A DNA stretch of 35,587 nucleotides from Oscillibacter sp. (GCA_014799915.1 JAAVHD010000056.1:18344-53930); one strand, 5' to 3'. Counted from the first letter of the stretch, positions 1-7,072 are shown. A program made the numbers and translations. Notes: generated from the letters alone by a model not told the origin.

Positions 1-2
1 TC

Positions 3-374
3 CAGGACAGGCCGGACATCCCCATTGTGGTCTCCGGCTCCCAGGGTCGGGGAGAGGCAATCAGCGAGGCGCAGTGCATGTATGACTGGCTGACCGCCCA
101 CGGAGTGGATGCGCAGAGAATCATCCTGGAGGAGCAGGCGAACAATACGAAGGAGAACATCCAATATTCCCTGACCCTGCTGGCGGAGCGCGGAATTGAT
201 ACCACAGACAATCTTGCGGTGGTGTCCAGCGACTACCATCTGTGCCGGGCGTCGATGTATCTATCGGGGAATATGGTGCCGGTGGCGGCGCATATGCCGG
301 CGCGGTATCTGCCGCTGACCATCAATTACTATATCCGTGACGCTTTCGGCGTGGCGGCGGAGCTGGTTTTTTAG
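3..374 (+). CDS. YdcF/DUF218-family protein, C-terminal part
   Basis: This is the C-terminal 123 residues of a gene whose start lies before the window; the frame is open from base 3. The sequence has the DUF218 pattern: a V-V-S-G-S-Q-G strand-turn, an acidic E-A helix, I-I-L-E-E followed by an N-N-T-x-E-N motif, and VVSSDYHLCRA. In the family these residues line a putative active site of a membrane-attached protein implicated in envelope metabolism; the substrate is not known. The stop is followed by about 450 bases of repeats, so the next gene is probably in a separate transcription unit. Confidence 0.85.
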   Translation, partial: QDRPDIPIVVSGSQGRGEAISEAQCMYDWLTAHGVDAQRIILEEQANNTKENIQYSLTLLAERGIDTTDNLAVVSSDYHLCRASMYLSGNMVPVAAHMPARYLPLTINYYIRDAFGVAAELVF

Positions 375-392
375 TGAGGGGAATCACAGATT

Positions 393-494
393 CCGCAGGG
401 CGGGCCGATGGGGACATCGGCCCCTACAGATGTCGCATCAGATGGTGCTCATATGCCCTGTAGAAGCGGGCGAGCAATGCTCGCCCCTACACAG
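393..494. repeat. Two palindromic GTAGGGGC-type intergenic repeats
   Basis: Two palindromes stand in tandem: GGGCCGAT pairs with ATCGGCCC (402-423), and GGGCGAGC pairs with GCTCGCCC (468-486). Each is followed by CCCTACA on the right. The same layout, a variable palindromic stem next to TGTAGGGG or CCCCTACA, recurs at 19481-19588. This resembles extragenic palindromic (REP-like) sequences. No coding potential is seen. Confidence 0.7.
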
Positions 495-526
495 ATTGCG
501 GATAGACGACAAATCTATCAACATTG

Positions 527-741
527 CACCCCGGGAGCTCCCCTCGCGTGATATGGTAGGGACCAAGTCAACATCCTGAAATAGACGCAGTGCAGGCGAA
601 ACCACACCCGCAGTCCGGTAGGCCGGACGGACTACAGAATCAGCGCAAAAAACAATTTCCCCCGTAATTTAGGAAGGTTCTTAGGAAACGTAGTTTCCTA
701 AGCGCGTTTTTGCCTACTTTTGTCGCGTGACAAAAGTAGGC
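527..741 (+). repeat. Dispersed element B, copy 1
   Basis: This is an approximately 215-bp element also found at 14964-15173 and 34804-35014. Shared blocks are a CCGGGAGCTCCCC-like start, a GGTAGGG box, CCGGACGGACTA, AGCGCAAAAAACAA and CCCCGTAATT. Two hairpins follow: CTTAGGAAAC with GTTTCCTAAG around GTA (680-702), and GCCTACTTTTGTC with GACAAAAGTAGGC (712-741). The second stem differs between copies but stays complementary, so structure appears to be conserved. It lies 92 bases upstream of the flavodoxin start and is oriented with that gene. No ORF is supported. Confidence 0.85.
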
Positions 742-746
742 CGTCG

Positions 747-810
747 TCCGGGCGCGGAAGCCCGGAGCTAAATATAAGATTGGAAGCAGGCGCCGCCCCG
801 CAGGGGCGGC
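747..810 (+). promoter_or_regulatory. Two GC-rich hairpins before the flavodoxin-prfA unit
   Basis: TCCGGGC pairs with GCCCGGA (747-766), and GCCGCCCC pairs with GGGGCGGC around GCA (792-810). The second ends about 10 bases before the GAGAGGTGG ribosome binding site. The repeat copy before recN (15221-15239) likewise has a GCCGCCGC stem just before the ribosome binding site, so these hairpins seem to travel with element B. A regulatory role is inferred only. Confidence 0.5.
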
Positions 811-832
811 ACAGATAGAGAGGTGGAAAACG

Positions 833-1336
833 ATGCCATATACTCTGTGCGTCTACTACAGCAGAACCGGAAACACCGAAAAGCTGATGAAAGAAATAGC
901 CCAAGAGCTGAAATGCGAACTAATCAAGCTGGATGACGGCGTGGACCGCGCCGGCCTGACCGGCTGGCTCCGCAGCGGGATGCAGGCCATGTCCCGCCGC
1001 CTGCCGCCGGTAAAGCCCATCAAGACGGCGTTCCCCCTGGACGTCTATGACCTAGTCATCATTGGAAGCCCCGTCTGGGCGGGGCGGTGCTCCGCCCCGG
1101 TGCGGAGTTTTCTCGGCCAGTATGGCGGGGAGATACGGAGAGCCGCCTATGTCCTCACCCGCGGCAGCGACGTCCGCTACGAGGAGGTCTTCGATCAGAT
1201 GGACATGTACGTCCGCTCCCCCCGGATCTCCGCAGTGACCATCCGGCCCAATACGGTGGGCTCTACCTTCTGGCGGGACGAGTTTCTGACCAGCGTCCGG
1301 GAGGCCGGAAAGGAGAAGACAAGCAATGATGGATAA
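833..1336 (+). CDS. Flavodoxin-family protein
   Basis: A 167-residue single-domain flavodoxin-like protein, probably an FMN-binding electron carrier or small NAD(P)H-linked reductase in the cytoplasm. The N-terminus shows the FMN phosphate-binding loop Y-S-R-T-G-N-T-E-K after a hydrophobic strand (residues 9-17). The central strand LVIIGSPVWAGRCSAPVRSFL (about 65-85) matches the second FMN loop of the family, G-x-P-V-W. The start is preceded by GAGAGGTGG. Its 3' end overlaps prfA by 11 bases, which suggests translational coupling, although no direct functional link to termination is known. The redox partner cannot be told from sequence. Confidence 0.88.
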   Translation: MPYTLCVYYSRTGNTEKLMKEIAQELKCELIKLDDGVDRAGLTGWLRSGMQAMSRRLPPVKPIKTAFPLDVYDLVIIGSPVWAGRCSAPVRSFLGQYGGEIRRAAYVLTRGSDVRYEEVFDQMDMYVRSPRISAVTIRPNTVGSTFWRDEFLTSVREAGKEKTSNDG

Positions 1337-2393
1337 ATTGCAGGCGATCTCCGACCGCCTGGAGGCCATTGTCAGCCAGATGGAGGACCCCGCCACCTAC
1401 GGCGACCCGGACCTCCTGCGCCGCCTGACCCGGGAGCAGAAGGAGCTGGAGCCGGTGGTGGAGGCCTACCGCGCCTACCGGAAAGCGGAGTCCGACTTGG
1501 CCTCCGCCCAGGAGCTTCTGGGTGACCCGGAGATGAAGGAGATGGCCCAGGAGGAGATCCAGGAAGCCAAAGCGGACATGGAGCGGCTGAGCGAGGAGTT
1601 AAAGATCCTTCTGCTTCCCAAGGACCCCAACGACGGAAAAAACGTGGTTATGGAGATCCGCGGCGGCGTAGGCGGCGAGGAGGCCATGCTGTTTGCCGCC
1701 GACCTGTTCCGGATGTACGTTATGTACGTGGAGAGCCGGGGGTGGAAGCTGGAAGTCACCAGCCGCAGCGAGACAGAGCTGGGGGGCATCAAGACCATCG
1801 AGTGCATCATTGAGGGCGAGGGGGCCTGGTCACGTCTCAAGTACGAGAGCGGGGCCCACCGGGTCCAGCGGGTGCCGGTGACGGAGTCCTCGGGCCGCAT
1901 CCAGACCAGCGCCGCCACGGTGGCAGTGCTGCCGGAGGCGGAGGAAGTGGACTTTCACATTGACCCCGGCGACCTGAAGATCGACACCTTCCGCTCCTCC
2001 GGCGCGGGCGGGCAGCACATCAACAAGACAGAGTCCGCCATCCGTATCACCCATCTGCCCACCGGCGTGGTGGTGGAGTGCCAGGATGAGCGCAGCCAGT
2101 ATAAGAACAAGGACCGGGCCATGCAGATTCTGCGCACCCGCCTCTACGAGGCGGAGCTGGAGAAGCAGAATGCCGCCATCGCCGCCCAGCGGAAGAGCCA
2201 GGTGGGGGCCGGCGACCGGTCCGAGCGCATCCGGACCTATAACTTCCCCCAGGGGAGGGTCACAGATCACCGGCTGACAGGAGACGTAAAGAATTTCGCC
2301 ATTGATTCTGTCATCAACGGCAATCTGGACCCCATTATCGACGCCCTGACCACAGCCGACCAGGCAGCGAAGCTGGCGGAGGCGGGGGAGTGA
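1326..2393 (+). CDS. prfA: Peptide chain release factor 1
   Basis: Release factor 1 recognises UAA and UAG in the ribosomal A site and triggers peptidyl-tRNA hydrolysis. The 355-residue length is normal. The tripeptide anticodon is PVT (residues 184-186, P-x-T class, as expected for RF1 and not RF2), and the catalytic GGQ is at 228-230. The surrounding HRVQRVP and GRIQTSAATVAV stretches are characteristic. The start may be either of two adjacent ATGs (1326 or 1329), both served by AAAGGAG. The usual companion prmC, which methylates the GGQ glutamine, is not adjacent. The next gene, coaE, starts 114 bases downstream; that gap holds no convincing gene. Confidence 0.97.
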   Translation: MMDKLQAISDRLEAIVSQMEDPATYGDPDLLRRLTREQKELEPVVEAYRAYRKAESDLASAQELLGDPEMKEMAQEEIQEAKADMERLSEELKILLLPKDPNDGKNVVMEIRGGVGGEEAMLFAADLFRMYVMYVESRGWKLEVTSRSETELGGIKTIECIIEGEGAWSRLKYESGAHRVQRVPVTESSGRIQTSAATVAVLPEAEEVDFHIDPGDLKIDTFRSSGAGGQHINKTESAIRITHLPTGVVVECQDERSQYKNKDRAMQILRTRLYEAELEKQNAAIAAQRKSQVGAGDRSERIRTYNFPQGRVTDHRLTGDVKNFAIDSVINGNLDPIIDALTTADQAAKLAEAGE

Positions 2394-2507
2394 TTTTGTG
2401 TATTGCCATTGGATTTATCGTACCGCAGTATACGGGCAGACGGCCCGGTATATGCAGGAAAAGATGGGGAAACATACTGGCGTGATCGGTTTTGGGGAGG
2501 CGGAGAT

Positions 2508-3104
2508 ATGACCGTCATCGGCATCACCGGCCCCACCGGAGCGGGAAAGACCACCGCCCTGGAGGTCCTGGCGGAAATGGACTTTGAGATCGTGGACTGC
2601 GACGCGCTGTACTACCAGATGCTGCGGACGGACGAAGACCTGCGGCAGGGCCTGCGGGACGCCTTTGGAGAGGTATTTCTGCCGGACGGCAGTCTGGACC
2701 GGCGGGCGCTGGCGCAGAGGGTGTTCAGCGATGAGAGAGAGCTGGCGAAGCTCGACGGCATCGTATTTCCTGCCATGTCCGCAGCTGTAAAACAAAAAAT
2801 TCAAAAATGTTCTCAAAAAGGGCTTGCCATTGATGCCATCAATCTGGTAGAATCCGGGATGGGGGAACTGTGCGCCGCCACGGTGGCCGTAACGGCATCC
2901 CCCGCCATCCGTCTGAAACGTATTATGGCCAGGGACGGCCTCACCGAGGAGCAAGCCAGAGCCAGGATCGATGCGCAGAAAAGCACGGACTGGTATCGGG
3001 CCAACTGCACCTTCCTGCTGGAGAACCAGGAGGAGGACCGGGAGGCGTTCGAGGCGCTGATGCGTTCATTTTTCCAGAATTTAGTAGCAATGATCAATAA
3101 ATAA
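2508..3104 (+). CDS. coaE: Dephospho-CoA kinase
   Basis: Phosphorylates the ribose 3'-OH of dephospho-CoA, the last step of coenzyme A synthesis. The 198-residue protein begins with a strand and a P-loop, GPTGAGKTT (about residues 8-16). It continues with IVDCDALYYQML, the counterpart of the family's D-x-D dephospho-CoA-binding segment, and ends with the lid-like RLKRIMARDGLTEEQARARI. The ATG at 2508 is chosen because GGGGAGG precedes it and the P-loop follows directly; the same frame is open back to 2403 but gives an unlikely N-terminal extension. The family P-loop is more often GGIGSGKS, so this is a divergent member; CoaE remains the best match by size and layout. Confidence 0.85.
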   Translation: MTVIGITGPTGAGKTTALEVLAEMDFEIVDCDALYYQMLRTDEDLRQGLRDAFGEVFLPDGSLDRRALAQRVFSDERELAKLDGIVFPAMSAAVKQKIQKCSQKGLAIDAINLVESGMGELCAATVAVTASPAIRLKRIMARDGLTEEQARARIDAQKSTDWYRANCTFLLENQEEDREAFEALMRSFFQNLVAMINK

Positions 3105-3115
3105 AGGAGAGAAGA

Positions 3116-4498
3116 ATGATGGAAACGAAGAAAGAGTCACTCCTGATGGAGAAAAAGAACGGCTATGACCGGATGCCCGCCGGGGAGCGGGAAGCCATGG
3201 AGACCTACTGCCAGGGCTACAAGGCGTTCATGAACGCCGCCAAAACCGAGCGGGAGTGCGTCCGGGAGGGCATCCGCCTGGCGGAGGAGAAGGGCTTCCG
3301 GGCCTATGAGCGGGGCATGGAGCTGACAGCCGGGGACAAGGTCTACCTCAATAACCGGGGCAAGATGCTGCTGCTGGCGGTCATCGGGCAGAAGTCCCTG
3401 GCTGAGGGCGCGCAGATCACCGCCGCCCACATCGACAGCCCCCGGCTGGACCTGAAGCCCAGCCCCCTCTATGAGGACAATGAGCTGGCCTACTTCAAGA
3501 CCCACTACTACGGCGGCATCCGGAAGTACCAGTGGGTGACCGTGCCCCTGGAGGTCCACGGCGTGGTGGCGCTGAAGGACGGCACGACGGTCAACGTGGT
3601 CATCGGCGAGGGTGACGAGCCCAAGCTGGTGGTCAGCGACCTGCTGCCCCATCTGGCCAAGGAGCAGAGCAAGAAAACCCTGGATGAGGGCATTGCCGGT
3701 GAGCAGCTGAACATCCTGGTGGGCAGCGAGCCCGTGGAGGGCGAGGAGAAGAACCGGGTGAAGCTGGCCGTCATGAAGCGGCTGAACGAGAAGTACGGCT
3801 TTACCGAGGAGGACTTCATCTCCGCCGAGCTGGAGGCGGTCCCGGCGGCCAGGGCCACCGACATCGGCCTGGACGCCAGCCTGATCGGCGCCTACGGCCA
3901 CGACGACCGGGTGTGCGGCTACGCCGCGCTGAAGGCGCTGCTGGATCTGGACGAAGCCCCCGCCAAGACGGCGGTGTGCGTGCTGGCGGACAAGGAGGAG
4001 ATCGGTTCCGTGGGCGTGTCCGGAATGCTGACGCGGGCCTTTGACACCTTCATGGAGGACCTGTGCGCAGGCCAGGACGTTCCGGTGCGGGCCTGCCTGG
4101 AAAAGAGCTTCTGCCTGTCCGCCGATGTGACGGCGGCCTTTGACCCCAACTTTGGGGATGTGTTCGAGAAGCGGAATTCCTCCTTCGTGAACTATGGCAT
4201 CGGTCTGTGCAAGTACACCGGCAGCCGCGGCAAGGGCGGCGCGTCCGACGCCTCCGCCGAGCTGGTGGCCTATGTCCGCCGGATCTTTGACGAAAACGGC
4301 GTGATCTGGCAGATGGCCGAGCTGGGCAAAGTGGACGCCGGCGGCGGCGGCACCGTGGCGGGCTACATGGCCAACCGGAACATTGACACCCTGGACGCCG
4401 GCGTGCCGGTGCTGGCGATGCACGCCCCCTTCGAGGTGGTGTCCAAGCTGGACTGCTACATGACCTATAAGGGCATGACGGCGGTATATAAGAACTGA
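3116..4498 (+). CDS. apeA: M18-family aminopeptidase
   Basis: A cytosolic metalloaminopeptidase of the M18 family that removes N-terminal residues from peptides, usually as a large homo-oligomer with two zinc ions. The 460-residue length fits. Visible ligands and catalytic residues include H105 and D107 in TAAHIDSPRLD, the GAYGHDDR segment (259-265), the catalytic pair E294-E295 in ADKEEIGS, and a C-terminal histidine in LAMHAPFE. The TYYGG-like segment at about 130 supports the aminopeptidase 1 subfamily. AAAGGAG sits properly before the ATG. It starts 11 bases after coaE and ends at a strong terminator. A 489-codon antisense frame across it is a high-GC shadow. Confidence 0.93.
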   Translation: MMETKKESLLMEKKNGYDRMPAGEREAMETYCQGYKAFMNAAKTERECVREGIRLAEEKGFRAYERGMELTAGDKVYLNNRGKMLLLAVIGQKSLAEGAQITAAHIDSPRLDLKPSPLYEDNELAYFKTHYYGGIRKYQWVTVPLEVHGVVALKDGTTVNVVIGEGDEPKLVVSDLLPHLAKEQSKKTLDEGIAGEQLNILVGSEPVEGEEKNRVKLAVMKRLNEKYGFTEEDFISAELEAVPAARATDIGLDASLIGAYGHDDRVCGYAALKALLDLDEAPAKTAVCVLADKEEIGSVGVSGMLTRAFDTFMEDLCAGQDVPVRACLEKSFCLSADVTAAFDPNFGDVFEKRNSSFVNYGIGLCKYTGSRGKGGASDASAELVAYVRRIFDENGVIWQMAELGKVDAGGGGTVAGYMANRNIDTLDAGVPVLAMHAPFEVVSKLDCYMTYKGMTAVYKN

Positions 4499-4505
4499 TG
4501 GAATG

Positions 4506-4539
4506 ATCCCCTCCCGGACGGTCCGGGAGGGGATTTTTG
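4506..4539 (+). terminator. Intrinsic terminator after the M18 aminopeptidase
   Basis: ATCCCCTCCCGGAC pairs almost perfectly with GTCCGGGAGGGGAT and is followed by TTTTT. It ends the prfA-coaE-apeA unit just before the promoter of the large RNA. Confidence 0.9.
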
Positions 4540-4594
4540 CGGGACAGTCCATCATGAATAAACTGTAAATATATTGAAAAATTTGTATAATCTC

Positions 4595-4623
4595 TTGAAT
4601 ATTCAACCGGGATATGGTATACT
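4595..4623 (+). promoter_or_regulatory. Sigma-A promoter of the large structured RNA
   Basis: TTGAAT (4595-4600), a 17-base spacer and TATACT (4618-4623). TG one base upstream of the -10 box (4615-4616) makes an extended -10. The predicted start, seven bases after the -10 box, is G4630, which is also the first base of the RNA's end-pairing stem. Confidence 0.85.
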
Positions 4624-4629
4624 ACACCC

Positions 4630-5280
4630 GCTAAACGACGGCGCAGTATCCTAGTCAGATCTGCCGCTTCCGAAGGAGGACCTAAAAAGCCTTCAAAGGG
4701 CATAGCTGTGAAACCCCTGGTGCCTGCTGCAAACGCCCAGTTTGGGGTGGGTGCTGGGTGGAAAGCGCGGACTCCCCGCGCTTGCGGCCGTAGGGCGTTC
4801 CCCAATGGCATGGGGAAGCCGACCCTGCGGTCGTGGAGACCTGAACTTGTGCATGGGCGTACTCCCTTTGCGGTACTTCGACCTGTGTACGACTCAGGGT
4901 AGAAACCTGTATTGCGGTGCTACCCGGCCTTGAGCCGTGAACGCTGTGTGCAGATGTAGCCTGCCTTGCGTGGGCTTGGCGGATCGGAGAATTACCCAGT
5001 CCTTCCCCGGCCAGGGAGGGGCTGCTATTGCTCCATGAAACCCCGCCTGCAAAAGAGGCTAAGAAGCGGTTTGACTGCGGTGGAAAACACCTAGGCTGTC
5101 GTCACTGGGCAGATGAGGGATTGCAGTGCGGACTAAGTGGCAGTCGGGCAGCGCGGTGGGCAACGCCGCGCCGGGGCGCCGAAAGGGAAACCGCCCGATC
5201 GGCAACGAGGGGTGCGCCCCGGGGAAATCCAGCCCGTACCTAAGCCGTAAGATTTACTTCATTTGCTGCCGGCGTTTAGC
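4630..5280 (+). ncRNA. ole: Large structured RNA, probable OLE RNA
   Basis: A 651-base non-coding transcript bounded by its own promoter and a terminator at 5288-5318. The ends pair: GCTAAACG (4630-4637) with CGTTTAGC (5273-5280), continued past one A-G mismatch by CGGC (4639-4642) with GCCG (5268-5271). Several strong internal hairpins are visible, such as AAGCGCGG with CCGCGCTT (4763-4783). No frame has an RBS or protein-like composition. The length (OLE RNAs are roughly 600 nt), the nearby oapA-like gene, and dxs, tlyA, argR and recN downstream match OLE (ornate large extremophilic) RNA, which in Bacillus halodurans joins OapA at the membrane and affects tolerance of ethanol, cold and magnesium. 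RNase P and tmRNA signatures are absent. The family assignment rests mainly on context, because I could not run a covariance model. Confidence 0.8.
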
Positions 5281-5287
5281 TTTTTCA

Positions 5288-5318
5288 GCGAGGGCTCTGC
5301 CCTCGCCTGATTTTTATT
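5288..5318 (+). terminator. Terminator of the large RNA
   Basis: GCGAGGGC pairs with GCCCTCGC around TCT, followed after four bases by TTTTTATT. It begins seven bases after the RNA's closing stem, so the RNA is probably expressed alone and oapA needs another promoter or read-through. Confidence 0.8.
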
Positions 5319-5326
5319 GGGCGCGG

Positions 5327-5343
5327 ATACTTTTTCTTGAAAG
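5327..5343 (+). repeat. Element E copy 1, left hairpin arm
   Basis: ATACTTTTTCTTGAAAG is the left half of the element E hairpin. Its right half, TTGAAAGAAAAAGTAT, is at 6190-6205 beyond the GNAT insert. TTGAAAG is present at both junctions. The intact form is at 22544-22637. Confidence 0.75.
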
Positions 5344-6189
5344 TTAAAGGTGTCAACCGCTCGTACTCGTTGAATTGCAATGGTTTTATAGATTCAAGTG
5401 GTGACTGGTACACAAAAAGTACACAAGTGCTTTGTTACCACACAGAACGATAAATCGATATTTGTGGAGGAATATCAGATGGAAATTATACTCAAGCCAT
5501 ATGACGGCACGAGCGAAAAAACAATGCTTCGCTCCATCATTGCGTTTTTCCGTGTACATCATTCGCAGATTGATGATACAACGGCCCGGGAAAATCTTGC
5601 CAACTGGACCAAAGAAGATAATGAGCTTTATGACATTCTCGGTGATGGGGTGTCAGTAGGATTTATACGTCTCAACTGGCGGGGGCCAGAGGTCTGTTGG
5701 ATTGAGGATATCTTTGTGGAGGAAAGTTTGCGAGGACAGGGCATTGCCACCAAAGCCATTGGGCTTGTGGAAGAAGTATTGCAAAAGCGCGGCGTGGAGG
5801 GGATCTGTATGGACGTGATTCCAGACAACATTCCTGCGCTGCGGCTCTATCACCGCCTTGGCTATGATCGGTTAAGTATCGTTACCGTGCGAAAGGACAT
5901 GCAGCCTTTTGCAAGCGAACGCATAGAGCAGATTGGCGGCATGGACTTTCGTGTCAAGCAATTTAATGATTGAGTTTTGGACTTCAACGTATCAATATCA
6001 TATAAATTCCGTTTTTTATAAGGAAGTTGTGGAATTGATATTCTTCTACGCAAGAGAGAGCAGTACACAATTTAGTACACAATCGATACAGTTTCAAACC
6101 GCTTGAAACTGTATCAGCAGAGGTAGCGGAACGCTGGAAATGCTTGAAACTACGCAACATTGAGTAAGGCTGACCCAGCGTCCCTATAA
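5344..6189 (+). mobile_element. Low-GC 846-bp insert carrying a GNAT gene
   Basis: This stretch splits the hairpin of element E. A 7-bp TTGAAAG stands at both edges (5337-5343 and 6190-6196), as a target-site duplication would. Inside are one acetyltransferase gene and an imperfect direct repeat, GTACACAA plus three bases plus AGTACACAA (about 5410 and 6063). Near the right side is a perfect palindrome with 13-bp arms, GATACAGTTTCAA and TTGAAACTGTATC (6085-6115). GC content is visibly lower than in the neighbours. No transposase or integrase is present, so it is either a non-autonomous cassette or the remnant of a larger element. Confidence 0.6.
5479..5973 (+). CDS. GNAT-family N-acetyltransferase
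   Basis: A 164-residue acetyltransferase of the GNAT fold, transferring an acetyl group from acetyl-CoA to an unidentified amine. The CoA pyrophosphate-binding motif A is visible as VEESLRGQGIATKAIG (R/Q-x-x-G-x-G/A), followed by a DVIPDNIPALRLYHRLGY motif B typical of the family. The ATG at 5479 is chosen because GTGGAGG precedes it; the open frame reaches upstream to 5398 but without a good binding site. AT-rich codon use contrasts with the neighbours, and the gene lies inside an insert with a 7-bp duplication, so it was probably acquired horizontally. It interrupts the RNA-oapA neighbourhood and probably has nothing to do with that complex. Confidence 0.88.
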   Translation: MEIILKPYDGTSEKTMLRSIIAFFRVHHSQIDDTTARENLANWTKEDNELYDILGDGVSVGFIRLNWRGPEVCWIEDIFVEESLRGQGIATKAIGLVEEVLQKRGVEGICMDVIPDNIPALRLYHRLGYDRLSIVTVRKDMQPFASERIEQIGGMDFRVKQFND

Positions 6190-6271
6190 TTGAAAGAAAA
6201 AGTATCAAAAGAACTTTAATATCGCCCTGTACGTGGTTGCAATTCCAAGATTTCCGCACAGTGACGATATT
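6190..6271 (+). repeat. Element E copy 1, right hairpin arm and core
   Basis: TTGAAAGAAAAAGTAT (6190-6205), then CAAAAGAACTTT, then a core of 54 bases bounded by AATATCG (6218-6224) and CGATATT (6265-6271). The core shares TTCCAAGATTTCCGCAC and GTGACG with the copies at 22544 and 30121. The inverted edges allow the core to fold back on itself. Confidence 0.8.
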
Positions 6272-6281
6272 GCACTTCTAG

Positions 6282-6467
6282 TTGAAGAATAGTGTGAAAC
6301 CGGAGGCCCGGCTGCTGCGCGTTCCACTGGAGGGCGGCGTGGCAGAGATGCTGGCCGGCTGGGCAGCCTATGAATACAGCTTCTTACTTCGCGGAGATAA
6401 GACTCTGGACGAGACGGCGGAGCTGATCCAGAACCGGGCCAGTCTGTATATCAGTGAACAGAAATAA
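6282..6467 (+). CDS. Small hypothetical protein, possible gene remnant
   Basis: A 61-codon frame starting at TTG, ending 23 bases before oapA. I do not recognise it. The sequence has an alanine-rich helix-like centre (EMLAGWAAYEYSFLLRGDK) and a helical end, with GC-rich codons like the rest of the chromosome. No convincing ribosome binding site precedes the TTG, and the reading frame begins right after the element E core. It may be the 3' remnant of a longer gene cut by the repeat or its insert, or a short leader gene cotranscribed with oapA. Confidence that it is expressed is low. Confidence 0.4.
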   Translation: MKNSVKPEARLLRVPLEGGVAEMLAGWAAYEYSFLLRGDKTLDETAELIQNRASLYISEQK

Positions 6468-6490
6468 CGGGAAAGTGAGGAGAACATTTC

Positions 6491-7072
6491 TTGGACACAG
6501 GCGACAATAACAAGAAGAAACCCAAAAAGAAGGAAAAGCAGGTAAAATCCCCCGGCCGCTGGGCAGTGCAGGTGTTTTTCATCGCGGTGGTGCTGTCCGC
6601 CGTGCTGAGCCTGGCCTCCGACCGGGCGCTGGACGGGGCGGGACTGGCGGTAGCCTTCGGGGTGCTGCTGGCGTTTGTCCTGCTGGGTATTTTCTTTGAT
6701 ATCATAGGCACGGCGGTGACGGCGGCGGATGAAAAGCCCTTCCACTCCATGGCCGCCCGCAAGACGCCGGGGGCGAAGGAGGCCATTTCCCTGATCCGCA
6801 AGGCCGATAAGGTCTCCAGTCTCTGCAACGACGTGGTGGGGGACATCTGCGGCATTATCGCGGGTTCCACCGTGGCGGTGATCGTGGTGCGGATGCAGGC
6901 GGCTGTCGGAGTGCCCGGAATGGTGCTGTCCCTTGCGGTGACGGCGCTGGCCTCCGGCCTGACCATCGGCGGAAAGGCCTTGGGCAAGAGCTTCGCCATC
7001 GCTAAAAGCACGGCGGTGCTCCAGCTGGTGGGGCGGTTCTTACATCTGTTCAGCCGTAATAAAAAGAGGTGA
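6491..7072 (+). CDS. oapA: OapA-like OLE-associated membrane protein
   Basis: A 193-residue integral membrane protein. A lysine-rich N-terminus (residues 1-20), well suited to RNA contact, is followed by membrane segments at about 24-44 and 50-75, a polar stretch, and further hydrophobic segments at about 118-137 and 141-160. The polar part ends in a DxxxD motif, D114-V-V-G-D118; a DxxxD motif is the conserved feature of OapA, the protein that anchors OLE RNA to the membrane as a dimer. Size, topology and position eight bases before dxs all fit. The start is TTG after GTGAGGAG. Any relation to magnesium homeostasis comes from work on Bacillus halodurans, not from this sequence. Confidence 0.85.
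   Translation: MDTGDNNKKKPKKKEKQVKSPGRWAVQVFFIAVVLSAVLSLASDRALDGAGLAVAFGVLLAFVLLGIFFDIIGTAVTAADEKPFHSMAARKTPGAKEAISLIRKADKVSSLCNDVVGDICGIIAGSTVAVIVVRMQAAVGVPGMVLSLAVTALASGLTIGGKALGKSFAIAKSTAVLQLVGRFLHLFSRNKKR

Noticed and set aside
393-741. CRISPR array or tandem phage repeats
   Set aside because: Repeat units are not regularly spaced and have no unique equal-length spacers; there are no cas genes in the window.
3137-4606. 489-codon minus-strand frame
   Set aside because: Antisense to the M18 aminopeptidase; low-complexity H, G, L, V-rich sequence typical of GC-rich shadows, with no binding site.
4630-5280. RNase P RNA, tmRNA or group II intron as identity of the large RNA
   Set aside because: No GAGGAAAGTCC or ACAGAA signatures of RNase P, no tmRNA acceptor end or tag frame, no reverse transcriptase or domain V. 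OLE fits size and context better.
5028-5347. Short plus-strand frames within the large RNA
   Set aside because: They lack binding sites, overlap stems and terminator, and have arginine-rich shadow composition.
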